Part shown: positions 35,349 to 44,315 of the stretch, in pieces
Layout: each line of letters begins with the position of its first letter
Position numbering within the stretch: position 1 is the stretch's first letter
NCBI GenBank assembly: GCA_029263015.1
Contig: JAJCYI010000120.1
Location: forward strand, 1-64,000
DNA from: Saprospiraceae bacterium
GTDB lineage: Bacteria > Bacteroidota > Bacteroidia > Chitinophagales > Saprospiraceae
Direction: 5' to 3'
Length of the DNA: 64,000 nt
The notes under the pieces: generated by a model
Seen by the model: the letters and a program-made list of their open reading frames with translations, nothing else
Databases searched by the model: none
What the model was told of the DNA's origin: nothing
Position numbers and translations under genes: made by a program

Positions 35349-36077
35349 ATGAAAAATCTTAGTTTTTTTTCCCTGTTTTTTATTTCAAGCCTATTATTGT
35401 CAACCGCTGTACTGGGTCAAAGTTGGTACGGCTCCGGCATAAAAGGAGAAGGTAAAATGGTCACCAAAACAATAGACCTATCATCGTTTGATGCCCTTGG
35501 ACTGAGCATTAATGGGGATGTCTACCTCTCCCAAGGAAGTACCCAATCTGTAAAAATCGAAGCACAAAAGAACATCCTTGACAACATTGTTACGGAAGTG
35601 AAAAGCAACTACTGGAAGATCAAATTTGACAAAGACGTTAAAAACCATGATGGGGTCAAGATATGGATCACTATACCTCATTTGACTAAGGCTGCGGTAA
35701 GTGGTTCTGGGAATATTGAAGGTAGGACTGTTTTCAATAACCTTGATGATCTGAAATTAGCAATTAGTGGTTCTGGTGATATTGAATTGGAGTCGAATTC
35801 CCGTTCACTCAGCGCTGCGGTCAGTGGTTCAGGTGATTACGAATTGTCTGGAAAAACGGGCGATGCCGAATTTCGGATTGCAGGATCTGGAGATATTGAA
35901 GCGGGAGACCTTGTTACTGAAAATTGCAGTGTGAAAATTTCCGGCTCAGGCGATGCATCTGTGCATGTCAATGGGAACCTGAATGTTGGAATTGCAGGTA
36001 GCGGTGATGTGCTTTATCGGGGCAGCCCAAATGTGAAATCCAAAATTTCGGGTTCAGGAGATGTACAAGCGAAATAG
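35349..36077 (+). CDS. Exported head-GIN (DUF2807) protein
   Basis: This is a 242-residue protein, signal peptide about 1-23 (...AVLGQ). DUF2807 (putative autotransporter adhesin, head GIN domain) fills residues 30-242. The repeated GSGDIE/SGSGD turns, seen about seven times, mark a right-handed beta-helix-like fold (ISGSGDIELESN, VSGSGDYELSG, IAGSGDIEAGD, ISGSGDASVHV). It likely sits on the cell surface or in the envelope. The function of bacteroidetal members is unknown. Confidence 0.9.
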   Translation: MKNLSFFSLFFISSLLLSTAVLGQSWYGSGIKGEGKMVTKTIDLSSFDALGLSINGDVYLSQGSTQSVKIEAQKNILDNIVTEVKSNYWKIKFDKDVKNHDGVKIWITIPHLTKAAVSGSGNIEGRTVFNNLDDLKLAISGSGDIELESNSRSLSAAVSGSGDYELSGKTGDAEFRIAGSGDIEAGDLVTENCSVKISGSGDASVHVNGNLNVGIAGSGDVLYRGSPNVKSKISGSGDVQAK

Positions 36078-36145
36078 GATTTCATCAACCAATCATTTAT
36101 CAGATAGTCCAAATTTTTCATAACTAATGTTTTAGAGAGTGTGTT

Positions 36146-36174
36146 AGCCACTGTGCTCATCGGTGGCTTTTTTT
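36146..36174 (+). terminator. Rho-independent terminator after the head-GIN gene
   Basis: AGCCAC / GTGGCT stem with an 11-base loop followed by seven T residues, 69 bases after the stop. Confidence 0.7.
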
Positions 36175-36291
36175 ATTTTCTACCCTCATGGAGGTTGGCT
36201 GAATTCCTGTCACCTTCACTACCTTCCTTTTGATTTTTTTTCACTTCCTTTGTGACTCAAATCGTAAAACACACTTTGAAAAACAATTACT

Positions 36292-39200
36292 ATGTTTAAA
36301 ACAGCCCTGTTAGGTTTACTCTCACTCGTTTTTATTACGGGTTTTACATTCCTCACCACCACTTGGACTTTTGATGATCCAACCACTGAAGATTCCATTT
36401 TTTATAAAAAAGAAGAAAACCAAAATTGGTTGATCGTCAAAGAAGATGTTCAAATTAGGGCATCTGAAATTGCAGAGAAATATATTGGGCAATTGGGGCT
36501 TGGTATGGCTGATGAGTTGAGGCTCTATCGCACCAACCAAGATGATATTGGATTTACCCATTACCGCTACCAACATTACCATAATGATGTAAAAGTAACT
36601 GGCAGTCAATTACTTGTACACGAGAAAGATGGCTTTGTCAAAACTTTGAATGGCAAATTGGCCAGAGGGATGAATATGGAAGTAGGTACTCAAATTTCTG
36701 AAGAAAAGGCAATTGAAATAGCGATCGCCAAACTTCCTGCTGATTCCTATATGTGGGAAAGCCGCATGGCGGAAGATATGTTGAAACGGATTAAAAACGA
36801 CCCTGATGCGACTTATTACCCACAAGCTGAATTGGTTTTGGTTGACCCTACTTTTAAATTGAAATTGGATCAATTTGAATTGGCTTACAGTGTTGTTGTC
36901 CATTCCAAAGAACCAGAAATGCGGAAGCGGTTTTTCATTGACGCAGTAAATGGATCTGTTATACATGAAATTAACCTGCTCCATTCGCAATCCGAAAATA
37001 TTCCAGGCATTGCAGAAACCAGATATCATGGGACACGGGAGATTATAACGGACTCCATTGGTGTTGATTCTTTTCGGTTGGTTGAAACAACTAGGGGGCG
37101 TGGCATTGAGACTTATGATATGAACAATGGAACCAACATCGATAATGCGGTCAATTTTCTTGACGATGATAATTTTTGGGACAACGTGAATGCAGAGCAA
37201 GATGAGGCGGCAACTGATGCTCACTGGAGTGCTGAAATGACCTTTGATTATTATTTGCAAATGCACAATCACCTTGGCGTGGACGGGGATAGTATGGCGC
37301 TAATCAGTTACGTACATGTGAATTCGAATTGGACAAATGCTACTTGGAACGGCTCATTTGCTAGGTTTGGTGATTCATCTCCTCCCAATTCCCCATTAAC
37401 GTCTTTGGATGTGGTAGGGCATGAATTCACACATGGTATCACTGACTTTACGGCTGATCTTGTGTATCAAGATGAAAGTGGTGCATTGAATGAATCATTC
37501 AGTGATATTTTTGGAGAGTCCATTGAATTTTGGGCGGACTCTGCTTCAGGCGATTGGTTGGTTGGAGCTAACTTTTTGGTAGAACCGTTTAGAAGCATGT
37601 CAAATCCTCGGGAATTTGGTGATCCTGACACTTACTTTGGCGATGGATGGGTTACGGGGACTGGCGACAATGGTGGTGTTCACACCAATAGCGGCGTGCA
37701 AAATTATTGGTTTTACTTGTTGACAGAAGGTGGAGCCGATACCAATGATATTGAAAATATTTTTGTGGTACATGGTCTTGGCATTGATACGGCGGCACAG
37801 ATTGCGTTCCGAAACTTGAAATATTATTTGACAGTTACCTCTGAATATGAAGATGCGAGATTGGGGGCAATCCAAGCAGCCGAAGATTTATTTGGACCTT
37901 GTTCATTTCCGGTCAAGCAAACGATCAGTGCTTGGTACGCAGTTGGTGTAGGCCCAGAAAATGCGGTGTTGGATTTTAACTTGTTGGCGATTTTAGAACC
38001 TTTGGGTGCGACTTGTGGGGTTTCGGATCAAGAATTGGTCACAGTGCAACTTGTTTACAATGATTGTGATTCTGCTTTGACGGCTGGGGTAAAGGTGCCG
38101 TTATTTTATCAAATCAACGGCGGCGCAGAAATTTGGGATACCCTTTTGTTAACCAACCAATTGCAGGGTGGCGACTCAATTATGTTCACTTTCAGTACGC
38201 CAGTTGCCGATCTGGCAGTACCAGGGACTTATACTTTGACTTGTGGCGCCAACCTTCCAGGAGATAATACTTCGGGCAACAATAGCAAACAAATTGAATT
38301 GGAGAGGATATTTGAGCAGAACATCGACCTTGGATCGGTAGGGGTGCGTGAGCCATTGCCAAAGTGTTACATGGGCGTAGAGAACGTTGCTGTAGAAATT
38401 GGTTTCTTCGGTTGCGATTCGATCAATGCAGGAGAACCTTTGGAAGTGTATTATAGCTTGAATGGTGCTGCTCCTGTACAAGAAACCATTGTACTTCCAA
38501 ACACCTTGTTTAGGGGCGAGACTATTGTTCATACATTTAGCCAACCGGCTGATTTATCAGAAATAATGTCGCATGGCATCAACGTGTGGGCGACTTACAT
38601 GCCAGATACATTGAACGCAAATGACAGTTTATTTGGACATTTTGTAGTCAACCCAGTACCCATAACCATTGAAGACATTGTAACTTTTGAAGACCTCCAG
38701 ACCTCCATGGACTCATTCTATTACCTCACATCATCAGAGTCGAGGACTTTCCTTTCTACCGATGCAGCACGGGAAGGACTTTATGGTTTGCAAGTAACAG
38801 GAGGAGATGTATTAAATGAATTCTTAGAAGGTCGGGTAACTATACCGGAGCAGGATACTATTTGGGAAATCAATCCTCAGTTCCGATCTAAGGTATGTTT
38901 CTGTGCAGATTTGACAAGCTTGCAAGAGGCTGAGCTAAGGTTCAGGATCAAACAAACATTTTCTGAGATTTATGAAGTGGGATTTGGTGTTAGCTTGAAT
39001 ATAGCTTCCGCTGCAAGGGTGCTGGTAGATGGTGTACAGATCAGTCCTGACTATTTTCCATTAGCAAATACGAACAGTCCTTATTTTCCTCGAAAGCTCG
39101 ACTTGGCAGATTATCTGGGAAATGCGGTAGAAATCTGCTTTGAGACTTCAACTTTGATTGACAAGGAGTCAGATCCGTTTGGGATCGGTGACAATGTATA

Positions 39201-39510
39201 TCTTGATAATGTAGAATTAGTTGGCTCTTTGGTAAGTGTGGACGATAAGGACGGCTTTGCCTCGCTTTTTGATGTGTACCCCAATCCGGGCACTGGAAAT
39301 TTCAATATAGAAATTGAAGTGCCGCAATTGCTTGAATCAACCCTTAAAGTATTTGATTCCTATGGCAGGCGACATCTGGAAAGGCAGATCCAACTTTCCC
39401 AAGGTTACAACAAAGTGAACGTTGACCTGGCAGGATTCGCACCTGGCATTTATTATTTCCAGCTTCAATCGGACGATCGGGTGATGGTGAAAGAAGTGGT
39501 CATCTTTTGA
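36292..39510 (+). CDS. M4 (thermolysin-like) metalloprotease with T9SS type A sorting domain
   Basis: This is a 1072-residue secreted protease. After the signal peptide (about 1-24) comes an FTP/PepSY-type propeptide (about 50-230). The M4 catalytic domain follows (about 245-560). Zinc ligands are His377 and His381 in GHEFTHG and Glu401 in NESFSD, the 24-residue His-to-Glu spacing of thermolysin, with catalytic Glu378. The transition-state His464 is in DNGGVHTNSGVQNYWFYLL. Residues about 575-790 are two beta-sandwich units resembling CARDB domains. A further jelly-roll-like domain precedes the T9SS type A sorting signal (about 995-1072: DVYPNPGTGNFNIEIEVP ... FQLQSDDRVMVKEVVIF). It likely degrades extracellular protein. 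A clear hairpin (39533) follows. Confidence 0.93.
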   Translation: MFKTALLGLLSLVFITGFTFLTTTWTFDDPTTEDSIFYKKEENQNWLIVKEDVQIRASEIAEKYIGQLGLGMADELRLYRTNQDDIGFTHYRYQHYHNDVKVTGSQLLVHEKDGFVKTLNGKLARGMNMEVGTQISEEKAIEIAIAKLPADSYMWESRMAEDMLKRIKNDPDATYYPQAELVLVDPTFKLKLDQFELAYSVVVHSKEPEMRKRFFIDAVNGSVIHEINLLHSQSENIPGIAETRYHGTREIITDSIGVDSFRLVETTRGRGIETYDMNNGTNIDNAVNFLDDDNFWDNVNAEQDEAATDAHWSAEMTFDYYLQMHNHLGVDGDSMALISYVHVNSNWTNATWNGSFARFGDSSPPNSPLTSLDVVGHEFTHGITDFTADLVYQDESGALNESFSDIFGESIEFWADSASGDWLVGANFLVEPFRSMSNPREFGDPDTYFGDGWVTGTGDNGGVHTNSGVQNYWFYLLTEGGADTNDIENIFVVHGLGIDTAAQIAFRNLKYYLTVTSEYEDARLGAIQAAEDLFGPCSFPVKQTISAWYAVGVGPENAVLDFNLLAILEPLGATCGVSDQELVTVQLVYNDCDSALTAGVKVPLFYQINGGAEIWDTLLLTNQLQGGDSIMFTFSTPVADLAVPGTYTLTCGANLPGDNTSGNNSKQIELERIFEQNIDLGSVGVREPLPKCYMGVENVAVEIGFFGCDSINAGEPLEVYYSLNGAAPVQETIVLPNTLFRGETIVHTFSQPADLSEIMSHGINVWATYMPDTLNANDSLFGHFVVNPVPITIEDIVTFEDLQTSMDSFYYLTSSESRTFLSTDAAREGLYGLQVTGGDVLNEFLEGRVTIPEQDTIWEINPQFRSKVCFCADLTSLQEAELRFRIKQTFSEIYEVGFGVSLNIASAARVLVDGVQISPDYFPLANTNSPYFPRKLDLADYLGNAVEICFETSTLIDKESDPFGIGDNVYLDNVELVGSLVSVDDKDGFASLFDVYPNPGTGNFNIEIEVPQLLESTLKVFDSYGRRHLERQIQLSQGYNKVNVDLAGFAPGIYYFQLQSDDRVMVKEVVIF

Positions 39511-39532
39511 GTAACATCTAAATAGAGTTATA

Positions 39533-39568
39533 ACAATGGCAATGAATCAACTGACTCATTGCCATTGT
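39533..39568 (+). terminator. Hairpin after the M4 protease gene
   Basis: The 13-bp stem ACAATGGCAATGA / TCATTGCCATTGT with a ten-base loop is followed by ATTTTC. It is 22 bases after the stop. Confidence 0.65.
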
Positions 39569-39668
39569 ATTTTCGGAAAATTCAAAATATAATTCTGCAA
39601 TGCAGGTGCTGCTTAGTGTTAAAGTTAAGCAAATGGCAGCTTGTGTAAAATTATTTTAAGTTTGACTT

Positions 39669-39696
39669 TTGACTGTCGAAAATATTTATACCTTTA
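39669..39696 (+). promoter_or_regulatory. Candidate promoter before the 58-residue protein
   Basis: TTG (39669-39671, in TTTTGAC) and TACCTTTA (39689-39696) are separated by 17 bases. The -7 box differs from TAnnTTTG at its last base. The start codon follows at 39783. Confidence 0.35.
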
Positions 39697-39782
39697 CGCC
39701 CGTTCTGAACATCCATGACATATCCATAAGCGTGAAAGCCTATTATTTTTAAACCTTAATTATTCACTTAAATCCGTGCGCT

Positions 39783-39959
39783 ATGGATAGAAAAACGTCT
39801 TCAAAATTAACTGGTCTTATTTCCAAATTGACCGCAGCAGCGAACAAAGCGGTTACTAAAAGAAATTCTGACAAAAAGTACACAAAACGCCCAACTAACC
39901 ACGAGTACAAAATGCCGTTGAATTTAAACCATCTTGAGCAAAATTTCCGCACAACTTAA
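39783..39959 (+). CDS. Small basic protein of 58 residues, unknown function
   Basis: The frame reads MDRKTSSKLTGLISKLTAAA, then NKAVTKRNSDKK, and ends in HLEQNFRTT. It is strongly basic (about 11 Lys/Arg residues) with an amphipathic N-terminal helix, and has no signal peptide. It lies alone between two strong hairpins (39533-39568 and 40023-40051), with a promoter-like element upstream. This isolated, self-contained transcription unit is the main support that it is a gene. Alternatively the transcript is a small RNA. No family is recognised. Confidence 0.5.
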   Translation: MDRKTSSKLTGLISKLTAAANKAVTKRNSDKKYTKRPTNHEYKMPLNLNHLEQNFRTT

Positions 39960-40022
39960 ACTGCTCATTAAAACTGCGTTGTACACGAGATTTAATCACA
40001 TACATTCCAATCATCTAAGAAA

Positions 40023-40051
40023 AAAAGGCCGCACAAACTGTGCGGCCTTTT
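40023..40051. terminator. Strong bidirectional terminator
   Basis: The 13-bp GC-rich stem AAAAGGCCGCACA / TGTGCGGCCTTTT has a three-base loop. It lies between the 58-residue gene (+) and the lipoprotein gene ending at 40084 (-). Confidence 0.85.
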
Positions 40052-40083
40052 GCGTTTCTGTTCTTGTCCACAATTTCATTCGT

Positions 40084-41274
40084 TCAATTTCTTAGACCAT
40101 TCCTGATTTTGCTTTTTATGACTGGTTTCAGCCGGTCAGCAGCTTGTAGCACCAATATTTCGTCGGTAGGGAATGGTATAGGACTGTTACCGATTCTGTT
40201 TTTTGAATCTTGGCTCAAAGCTCGCTTGTCTCCTTTGAAAGTGCTGGCATAGTTCTCAAAAATGGCTTCGGCTGTAATTGGTTCACGATGGATTAAAGTC
40301 TTCGATTGGTTGTCATAAAACTTAAGCTCACCGCTCACAACAGCTGATTTTGTTTGCAAGGATTCCAAAACTGTGGCGAAAATCCTGATCTCTTTTGGCT
40401 CCTTGACATCATTGCCTAGCGAATCTTTAAGCACGTTGCCATTATTGTCAAGCACATATTCCCATCCATCTTCGATGGTTTTTTCGTCAACATATTCTCT
40501 TTCCCTAATGGTTTCTGGTGAAACGTCAATGAGGTTGAAGCTCATGACGACATCGTAATCGTATTTTATTTTTTTGTCAGGATTCAGATGGACGACCCTC
40601 CACAGACTTTCCAGGTCACTGATACTGAGGCGTTTAATTTCCTTTTCGAAATCCCTTGGAAGGATTGCGTTGGAATTGTTTTTCATCTTTAATAGCACAT
40701 AGACAGTCCCAAGGGCATGGGCTTTTTTCATCAATCCAGATTCATCGCGATACCTTGGGTAGTATAGACTGATGCTTTCAAAGTTGCGGTAAGACTCCCT
40801 GGCTGCTTCTTTATCTCCAAGCTCGGCTTGTGCCAAAAGGCGTTTTCCTTCTAAATAGTAAAAATGGGCAGCCTTTTCTTTGGACTGATGTACCAGGCCA
40901 TCAATTTTCACAAATTTAAAATTCGCCTTGTATCCATCCTTGCCGTACAACGGTAACAATGGTTCGATCAATTCTTGTCGGCGTTGTATCTTATTGTGAA
41001 TTCGGTTGATCTTCACCCAGTTTTCTGACCTACCTTCTTTTTCGAGGGCTTTGGCTTGCCTCATGTCAAAAGAGGTTGCTCTTTCGTAGGCTTTTTCAAT
41101 TGCTCTGACGAATTTTTCTTTTTTCTTCTTTTTCCCAGAAAGTTTTTTAGCGCTCAAAGCAATTGCTTGGTCGAAGTCGCCCCTTTCAATTAACTTTTCT
41201 GGATTTGTACAAGCACCAGCAAAAAGGATTGCCAATGCGACTATCAACGTGGATTTTAAATTAGTAATTTTCAT
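40084..41274 (-). CDS. Hypothetical lipoprotein with helical repeats
   Basis: This is a 396-residue lipoprotein (lipobox FAGAC, Cys22). The mature N-terminus reads TNPEKLIERGDFDQAIALSAKKL, a TPR-like helical pair, followed by a very basic KKKKKEK stretch and further helices (about 40-200). The C-terminal half is beta-rich (IKYDYDVVMSFNLIDVSPETIREREYV, IRIFATVLESLQTKSAVVSGELKFYDNQS). I do not recognise a named family. Similar TPR-leading lipoproteins occur widely in Bacteroidota. Confidence 0.8.
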   Translation of the reverse strand: MKITNLKSTLIVALAILFAGACTNPEKLIERGDFDQAIALSAKKLSGKKKKKEKFVRAIEKAYERATSFDMRQAKALEKEGRSENWVKINRIHNKIQRRQELIEPLLPLYGKDGYKANFKFVKIDGLVHQSKEKAAHFYYLEGKRLLAQAELGDKEAARESYRNFESISLYYPRYRDESGLMKKAHALGTVYVLLKMKNNSNAILPRDFEKEIKRLSISDLESLWRVVHLNPDKKIKYDYDVVMSFNLIDVSPETIREREYVDEKTIEDGWEYVLDNNGNVLKDSLGNDVKEPKEIRIFATVLESLQTKSAVVSGELKFYDNQSKTLIHREPITAEAIFENYASTFKGDKRALSQDSKNRIGNSPIPFPTDEILVLQAADRLKPVIKSKIRNGLRN

Positions 41275-41393
41275 GGCTTGACTTGTTTTGGTGGAAAGAA
41301 AAATTTGTCTTTTGTATAGACAAAAGACGGAGTAGCCATAAGTACATATCGCTAATGAGCCGTTAAGAAGGATTTAAGATATGTTAAGGTCTA

Positions 41394-41504
41394 CAGTGGG
41401 CAGTACGCAGTAAGCAGTAGGTTTTAGATAGTGTGGAATTTCAAAGGTAATCAAATAGCAGTCTATTGCTCTTGTCCCTAAAATCTACTGCCCACTGCCC
41501 ACTG
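41394..41504. repeat. Inverted pair of heptamer arrays after pepT
   Basis: Left side: CAGTGGG, CAGTACG, CAGTAAG, CAGTAGG (four 7-bp units, about 41394-41421). The right side (41478-41504) reads CTAAAATCTACTG then CCCACTGCCCACTG, the complement of the left side. The right arm ends four bases before the pepT stop codon (minus strand), so this may be its terminator. Confidence 0.7.
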
Positions 41505-41507
41505 ACA

Positions 41508-42755
41508 CTATGCCCGTTCCTCCCACACCATTGCCAAATGCACGATTGTCTCTGCAGCCTTTTCCATGTCCTGCACACAGACCCATTCTTGACGTGAATG
41601 GAATGAATGCCCACCAGCAAAAATATTTGGGCAAGGTAAACCAATAAATGAAAACCTGGAACCGTCAGTGCCACCACGGATGCTTGATTTGAGAGGGGTA
41701 AGGCCTGTTCTTTTTATTGCTTCTTCTGCATTATCAGCAACCTCTGGGTGTTTGTCCAACACCACTTTCATGTTGCGGTACTGTTCGGTGATCTTGAGTG
41801 TTGCAGTTGAATTTGGATAATGGGACAGTGCTTCATTCATTATTTTTTCAAGAAAAGCTTCATGTTCTTGAAGCTTTTCATCTGTAAAATCCCTAACGAT
41901 AAATTCCATGGTGGTCTTTTCCAACTCACCTTCGATGGAAGTTGGATGAATAAAACCCTCACGACCTGAAGTGGTCTCAGGTGAAAGACGGCCTTTTGGC
42001 AATTCAGCTAAAATATCGCCTGCAATTTTTATGGAATGCTCCATTTTGCCTTTGGCATAGCCTGGGTGAACGCTTACTCCCTGTATCGTGATGGTCGCTC
42101 CATCCGCGGAAAAAGTTTCATCTTCTAGTCCCCCAGCTGCCTCTCCGTCCATGGTATAACCAAAGTCAGCGCCCAGTTTTTTCATATCGGCCTCATCCAC
42201 TCCCCGGCCTATTTCTTCATCAGGAGTAAAAAGTATTTTGATGGTACCGTGCTTGATTTCAGGGTGTTTCATCAGATGGTTAGCAGCATCCATAATTTCG
42301 GCAAGACCAGCTTTATCATCAGCGCCGAGCAGGGTTGTGCCACTTGTGGTAACTACATCTTTCCCGATCATATCTTTTAAATGATGGTGATCGGCTACCC
42401 GAATCACTTGGCTTTTGTCATCAGGTAAAATAATGTCTTGTCCTTGGTAATTATTATGGACAATTGGTTTTACATCCTTGCCACTGCAATCAGGGGCCGT
42501 ATCCATATGGGAACAGAAGCAAATGACAGGAACAGTCTTTTCTGTATTGGATGGGATGGTGGCATAGATGTAACCATTTTCGTCCATTTCGGCATCGCCA
42601 ATCCCCATGGCAAGCAACTCCTCCACAAGTATTTTTCCTAAATCTTTCTGCTTCTCAGTTGATGGGCAGGTAGGGGAGGATGCGTCTGATTGGGTATCTA
42701 TTTTGACATAACGAAGGAAACGCTCAAGGACGGTGTGTTCAATGTTTAACTGCAT
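41508..42755 (-). CDS. pepT: Peptidase T (tripeptide aminopeptidase)
   Basis: This is a 415-residue M20-family zinc enzyme that removes N-terminal residues from tripeptides. Zinc-site motifs are CFCSHMDTAPD near residue 80, LGADDKAGLAEIM near 140 and LFTPDEEIGRGVDEAD near 175, with HPGYAKGKM and FVVRDF-equivalent EFIVRDFTDEKLQ in the dimerisation domain, and SSIRGGTDGSRFSFIGLPCPNIFAGGHSFHS near 360-390. Length and order match PepT. Confidence 0.94.
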   Translation of the reverse strand: MQLNIEHTVLERFLRYVKIDTQSDASSPTCPSTEKQKDLGKILVEELLAMGIGDAEMDENGYIYATIPSNTEKTVPVICFCSHMDTAPDCSGKDVKPIVHNNYQGQDIILPDDKSQVIRVADHHHLKDMIGKDVVTTSGTTLLGADDKAGLAEIMDAANHLMKHPEIKHGTIKILFTPDEEIGRGVDEADMKKLGADFGYTMDGEAAGGLEDETFSADGATITIQGVSVHPGYAKGKMEHSIKIAGDILAELPKGRLSPETTSGREGFIHPTSIEGELEKTTMEFIVRDFTDEKLQEHEAFLEKIMNEALSHYPNSTATLKITEQYRNMKVVLDKHPEVADNAEEAIKRTGLTPLKSSIRGGTDGSRFSFIGLPCPNIFAGGHSFHSRQEWVCVQDMEKAAETIVHLAMVWEERA

Positions 42756-43033
42756 TTTGATATAAGAATTAGGTTAAAATAATTTGGAAATAAGTCATTT
42801 GATGTTAATGTCAAATGCCTGATTTTTAAAGAGTAGCGGAAAATTAGCCAACCAATGTTGTTTACCCAAATGAAAAGATTTTTCTTTGCCGTCGAATTAA
42901 CGTTTTATTAAATACCTATCAAGCAACGATTCAATCTTATCATTCGTTTGGCCTAAAATTCATCCTCCAAGAGGAATGATTATGATGTTTCTTGAACAAA
43001 TCTCCTGTGTGACCACTTACAATACCTGGAGTC
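42756..43033. other. Divergent intergenic region upstream of pepT and the 43152 gene
   Basis: Only a small hairpin is visible, CATTTGA / TCAAATG at 42796-42817. No gene or further repeat is seen. It should contain the pepT promoter, but no exact TAnnTTTG match occurs on the minus strand. Confidence 0.4.
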
Positions 43034-43041
43034 TAATTTTG
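43034..43041 (+). promoter_or_regulatory. Candidate -7 box (TAATTTTG) before the lipoprotein gene
   Basis: An exact TAnnTTTG match 111 bases before the chosen start at 43152. The upstream element is weak. Confidence 0.3.
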
Positions 43042-43151
43042 TCTAATCACCGTTTGATATTTGCCCCGCGGATCAATAAAAAATGTACTACCCAAATGGC
43101 CTATTATCAAGCGTTCTGACCATAATTTTTTTAACAAAACCATTTTTCAAC

Positions 43152-44099
43152 ATGAAAAAATTTCTTTCATTTTTTGCATTTGCCCTTCTGAGTATGAGTT
43201 TGTTTGTATCCACTGGCTGTGACGAAGACGAAACGGATCCAGATCTGGATATTGCACCACTTCTCATTATTACCAGTTCCCCTGCCAGTACTGTTCAAGA
43301 TCAAGATGCTACCGTTACATTCACTGTTGAGGTAACCAAAGGCACTCAAGTACTCAATACTTTGACCATTACTGAGGACGGAAGCAATGTAGATGCAGCA
43401 AGGATTACCATTACTGGTATTGACCCTGCCAACAACCCCCAGTTAATCACTGGCAGTGATACAGATGGCCTTACTTGGGACATCACCATAAATGTTCATG
43501 ACGCATTCGACATCCGAACTTACGAAGTGATCGTGGAAGACAAAGCTGGTTTGACGGATAGTGAGACTTTCAATGTTTCGGTTGAAAATCCATCTACACC
43601 ACTCACCGTTGATCTGGTAGGTGTGTTGTTCAACCAACTTGGCCCTGCTGGCCGTGGCGCTATTGACCTCGATTCAGGTAATACAACTGGTATTTCTACG
43701 GCAGATCCTGATACTGGAACATTACCAGAAGAAGCTGAACTAAGGGATATGGGAATTGATATTACCATAGACCCTGCTGTAGCTGAAAACTGGCGTGCGC
43801 AGATAACAGGTGTAAATAGTTCGATAGTTAGGATTTTGACTATGCCATCGGCTGAAAACTTCACCTTTGACGGTGTTTCTTCAAAAGAACAAATCACTTC
43901 TGAGTGGGATGCTGCAAATTCACTACCTAACCAAGAAGATGTCGGAGGGGTTATGCAGTCAGTTAGTGACCCTGTTCAAGTTGGTGATATTTTCATCATT
44001 CAAGATGAAAACAGTCGTCTGTTCATGATTCAGGTTGACGAAGTAAATGCAATATTTGGTGACAACGAAGATAATTACAAAGTTTCCATTAAGAGCTGA
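43152..44099 (+). CDS. Hypothetical lipoprotein with Ig-like region
   Basis: This is a 315-residue lipoprotein starting MKKFLSFFAFALLSMSLFVSTGC, lipobox Cys23. A longer frame starts at 43083 but the internal Met gives the proper signal peptide. Residues about 35-150 form an Ig/cadherin-like beta-sandwich (ASTVQDQDATVTFTVEVTKG, GLTWDITINVHDAFDIRTYEVIVEDKAGLTDSETFNVSV). The remainder (about 155-315) is beta-rich with DLDSGNTTGISTADPDTG. The function is unknown; surface location is likely. A clear terminator follows at 44140. Confidence 0.8.
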   Translation: MKKFLSFFAFALLSMSLFVSTGCDEDETDPDLDIAPLLIITSSPASTVQDQDATVTFTVEVTKGTQVLNTLTITEDGSNVDAARITITGIDPANNPQLITGSDTDGLTWDITINVHDAFDIRTYEVIVEDKAGLTDSETFNVSVENPSTPLTVDLVGVLFNQLGPAGRGAIDLDSGNTTGISTADPDTGTLPEEAELRDMGIDITIDPAVAENWRAQITGVNSSIVRILTMPSAENFTFDGVSSKEQITSEWDAANSLPNQEDVGGVMQSVSDPVQVGDIFIIQDENSRLFMIQVDEVNAIFGDNEDNYKVSIKS

Positions 44100-44139
44100 C
44101 ACACTTCTGTTTAACATGCAATCGGTGCATTACACCGCT

Positions 44140-44172
44140 AAAAGGCAGTCCGGTTCATTCGGGCTGCCTTTT
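44140..44172 (+). terminator. Rho-independent terminator
   Basis: AAAAGGCAG / CTGCCTTTT with four further pairs inside, loop GTTCATT, then T-rich sequence. 40 bases after the lipoprotein stop. Confidence 0.8.
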
Positions 44173-44281
44173 CTGTTTTTATTCTTTAAAATTGCAGTTA
44201 AGGATCAGGTTAGTTATTCAAAAGAAATTAAAGAGCACATTTGGTAATAATAACAATATGGCCTTCTACTGCTATACTTTT

Positions 44282-44289
44282 TACTTTTG
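44282..44289 (+). promoter_or_regulatory. Candidate -7 box (TACTTTTG) before recQ
   Basis: An exact TAnnTTTG match lies 26 bases before the recQ start at 44316. No -33 match at normal spacing. Confidence 0.35.
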
Positions 44290-44315
44290 TCTTTCTACTT
44301 TTTCCTTAAAGAACA

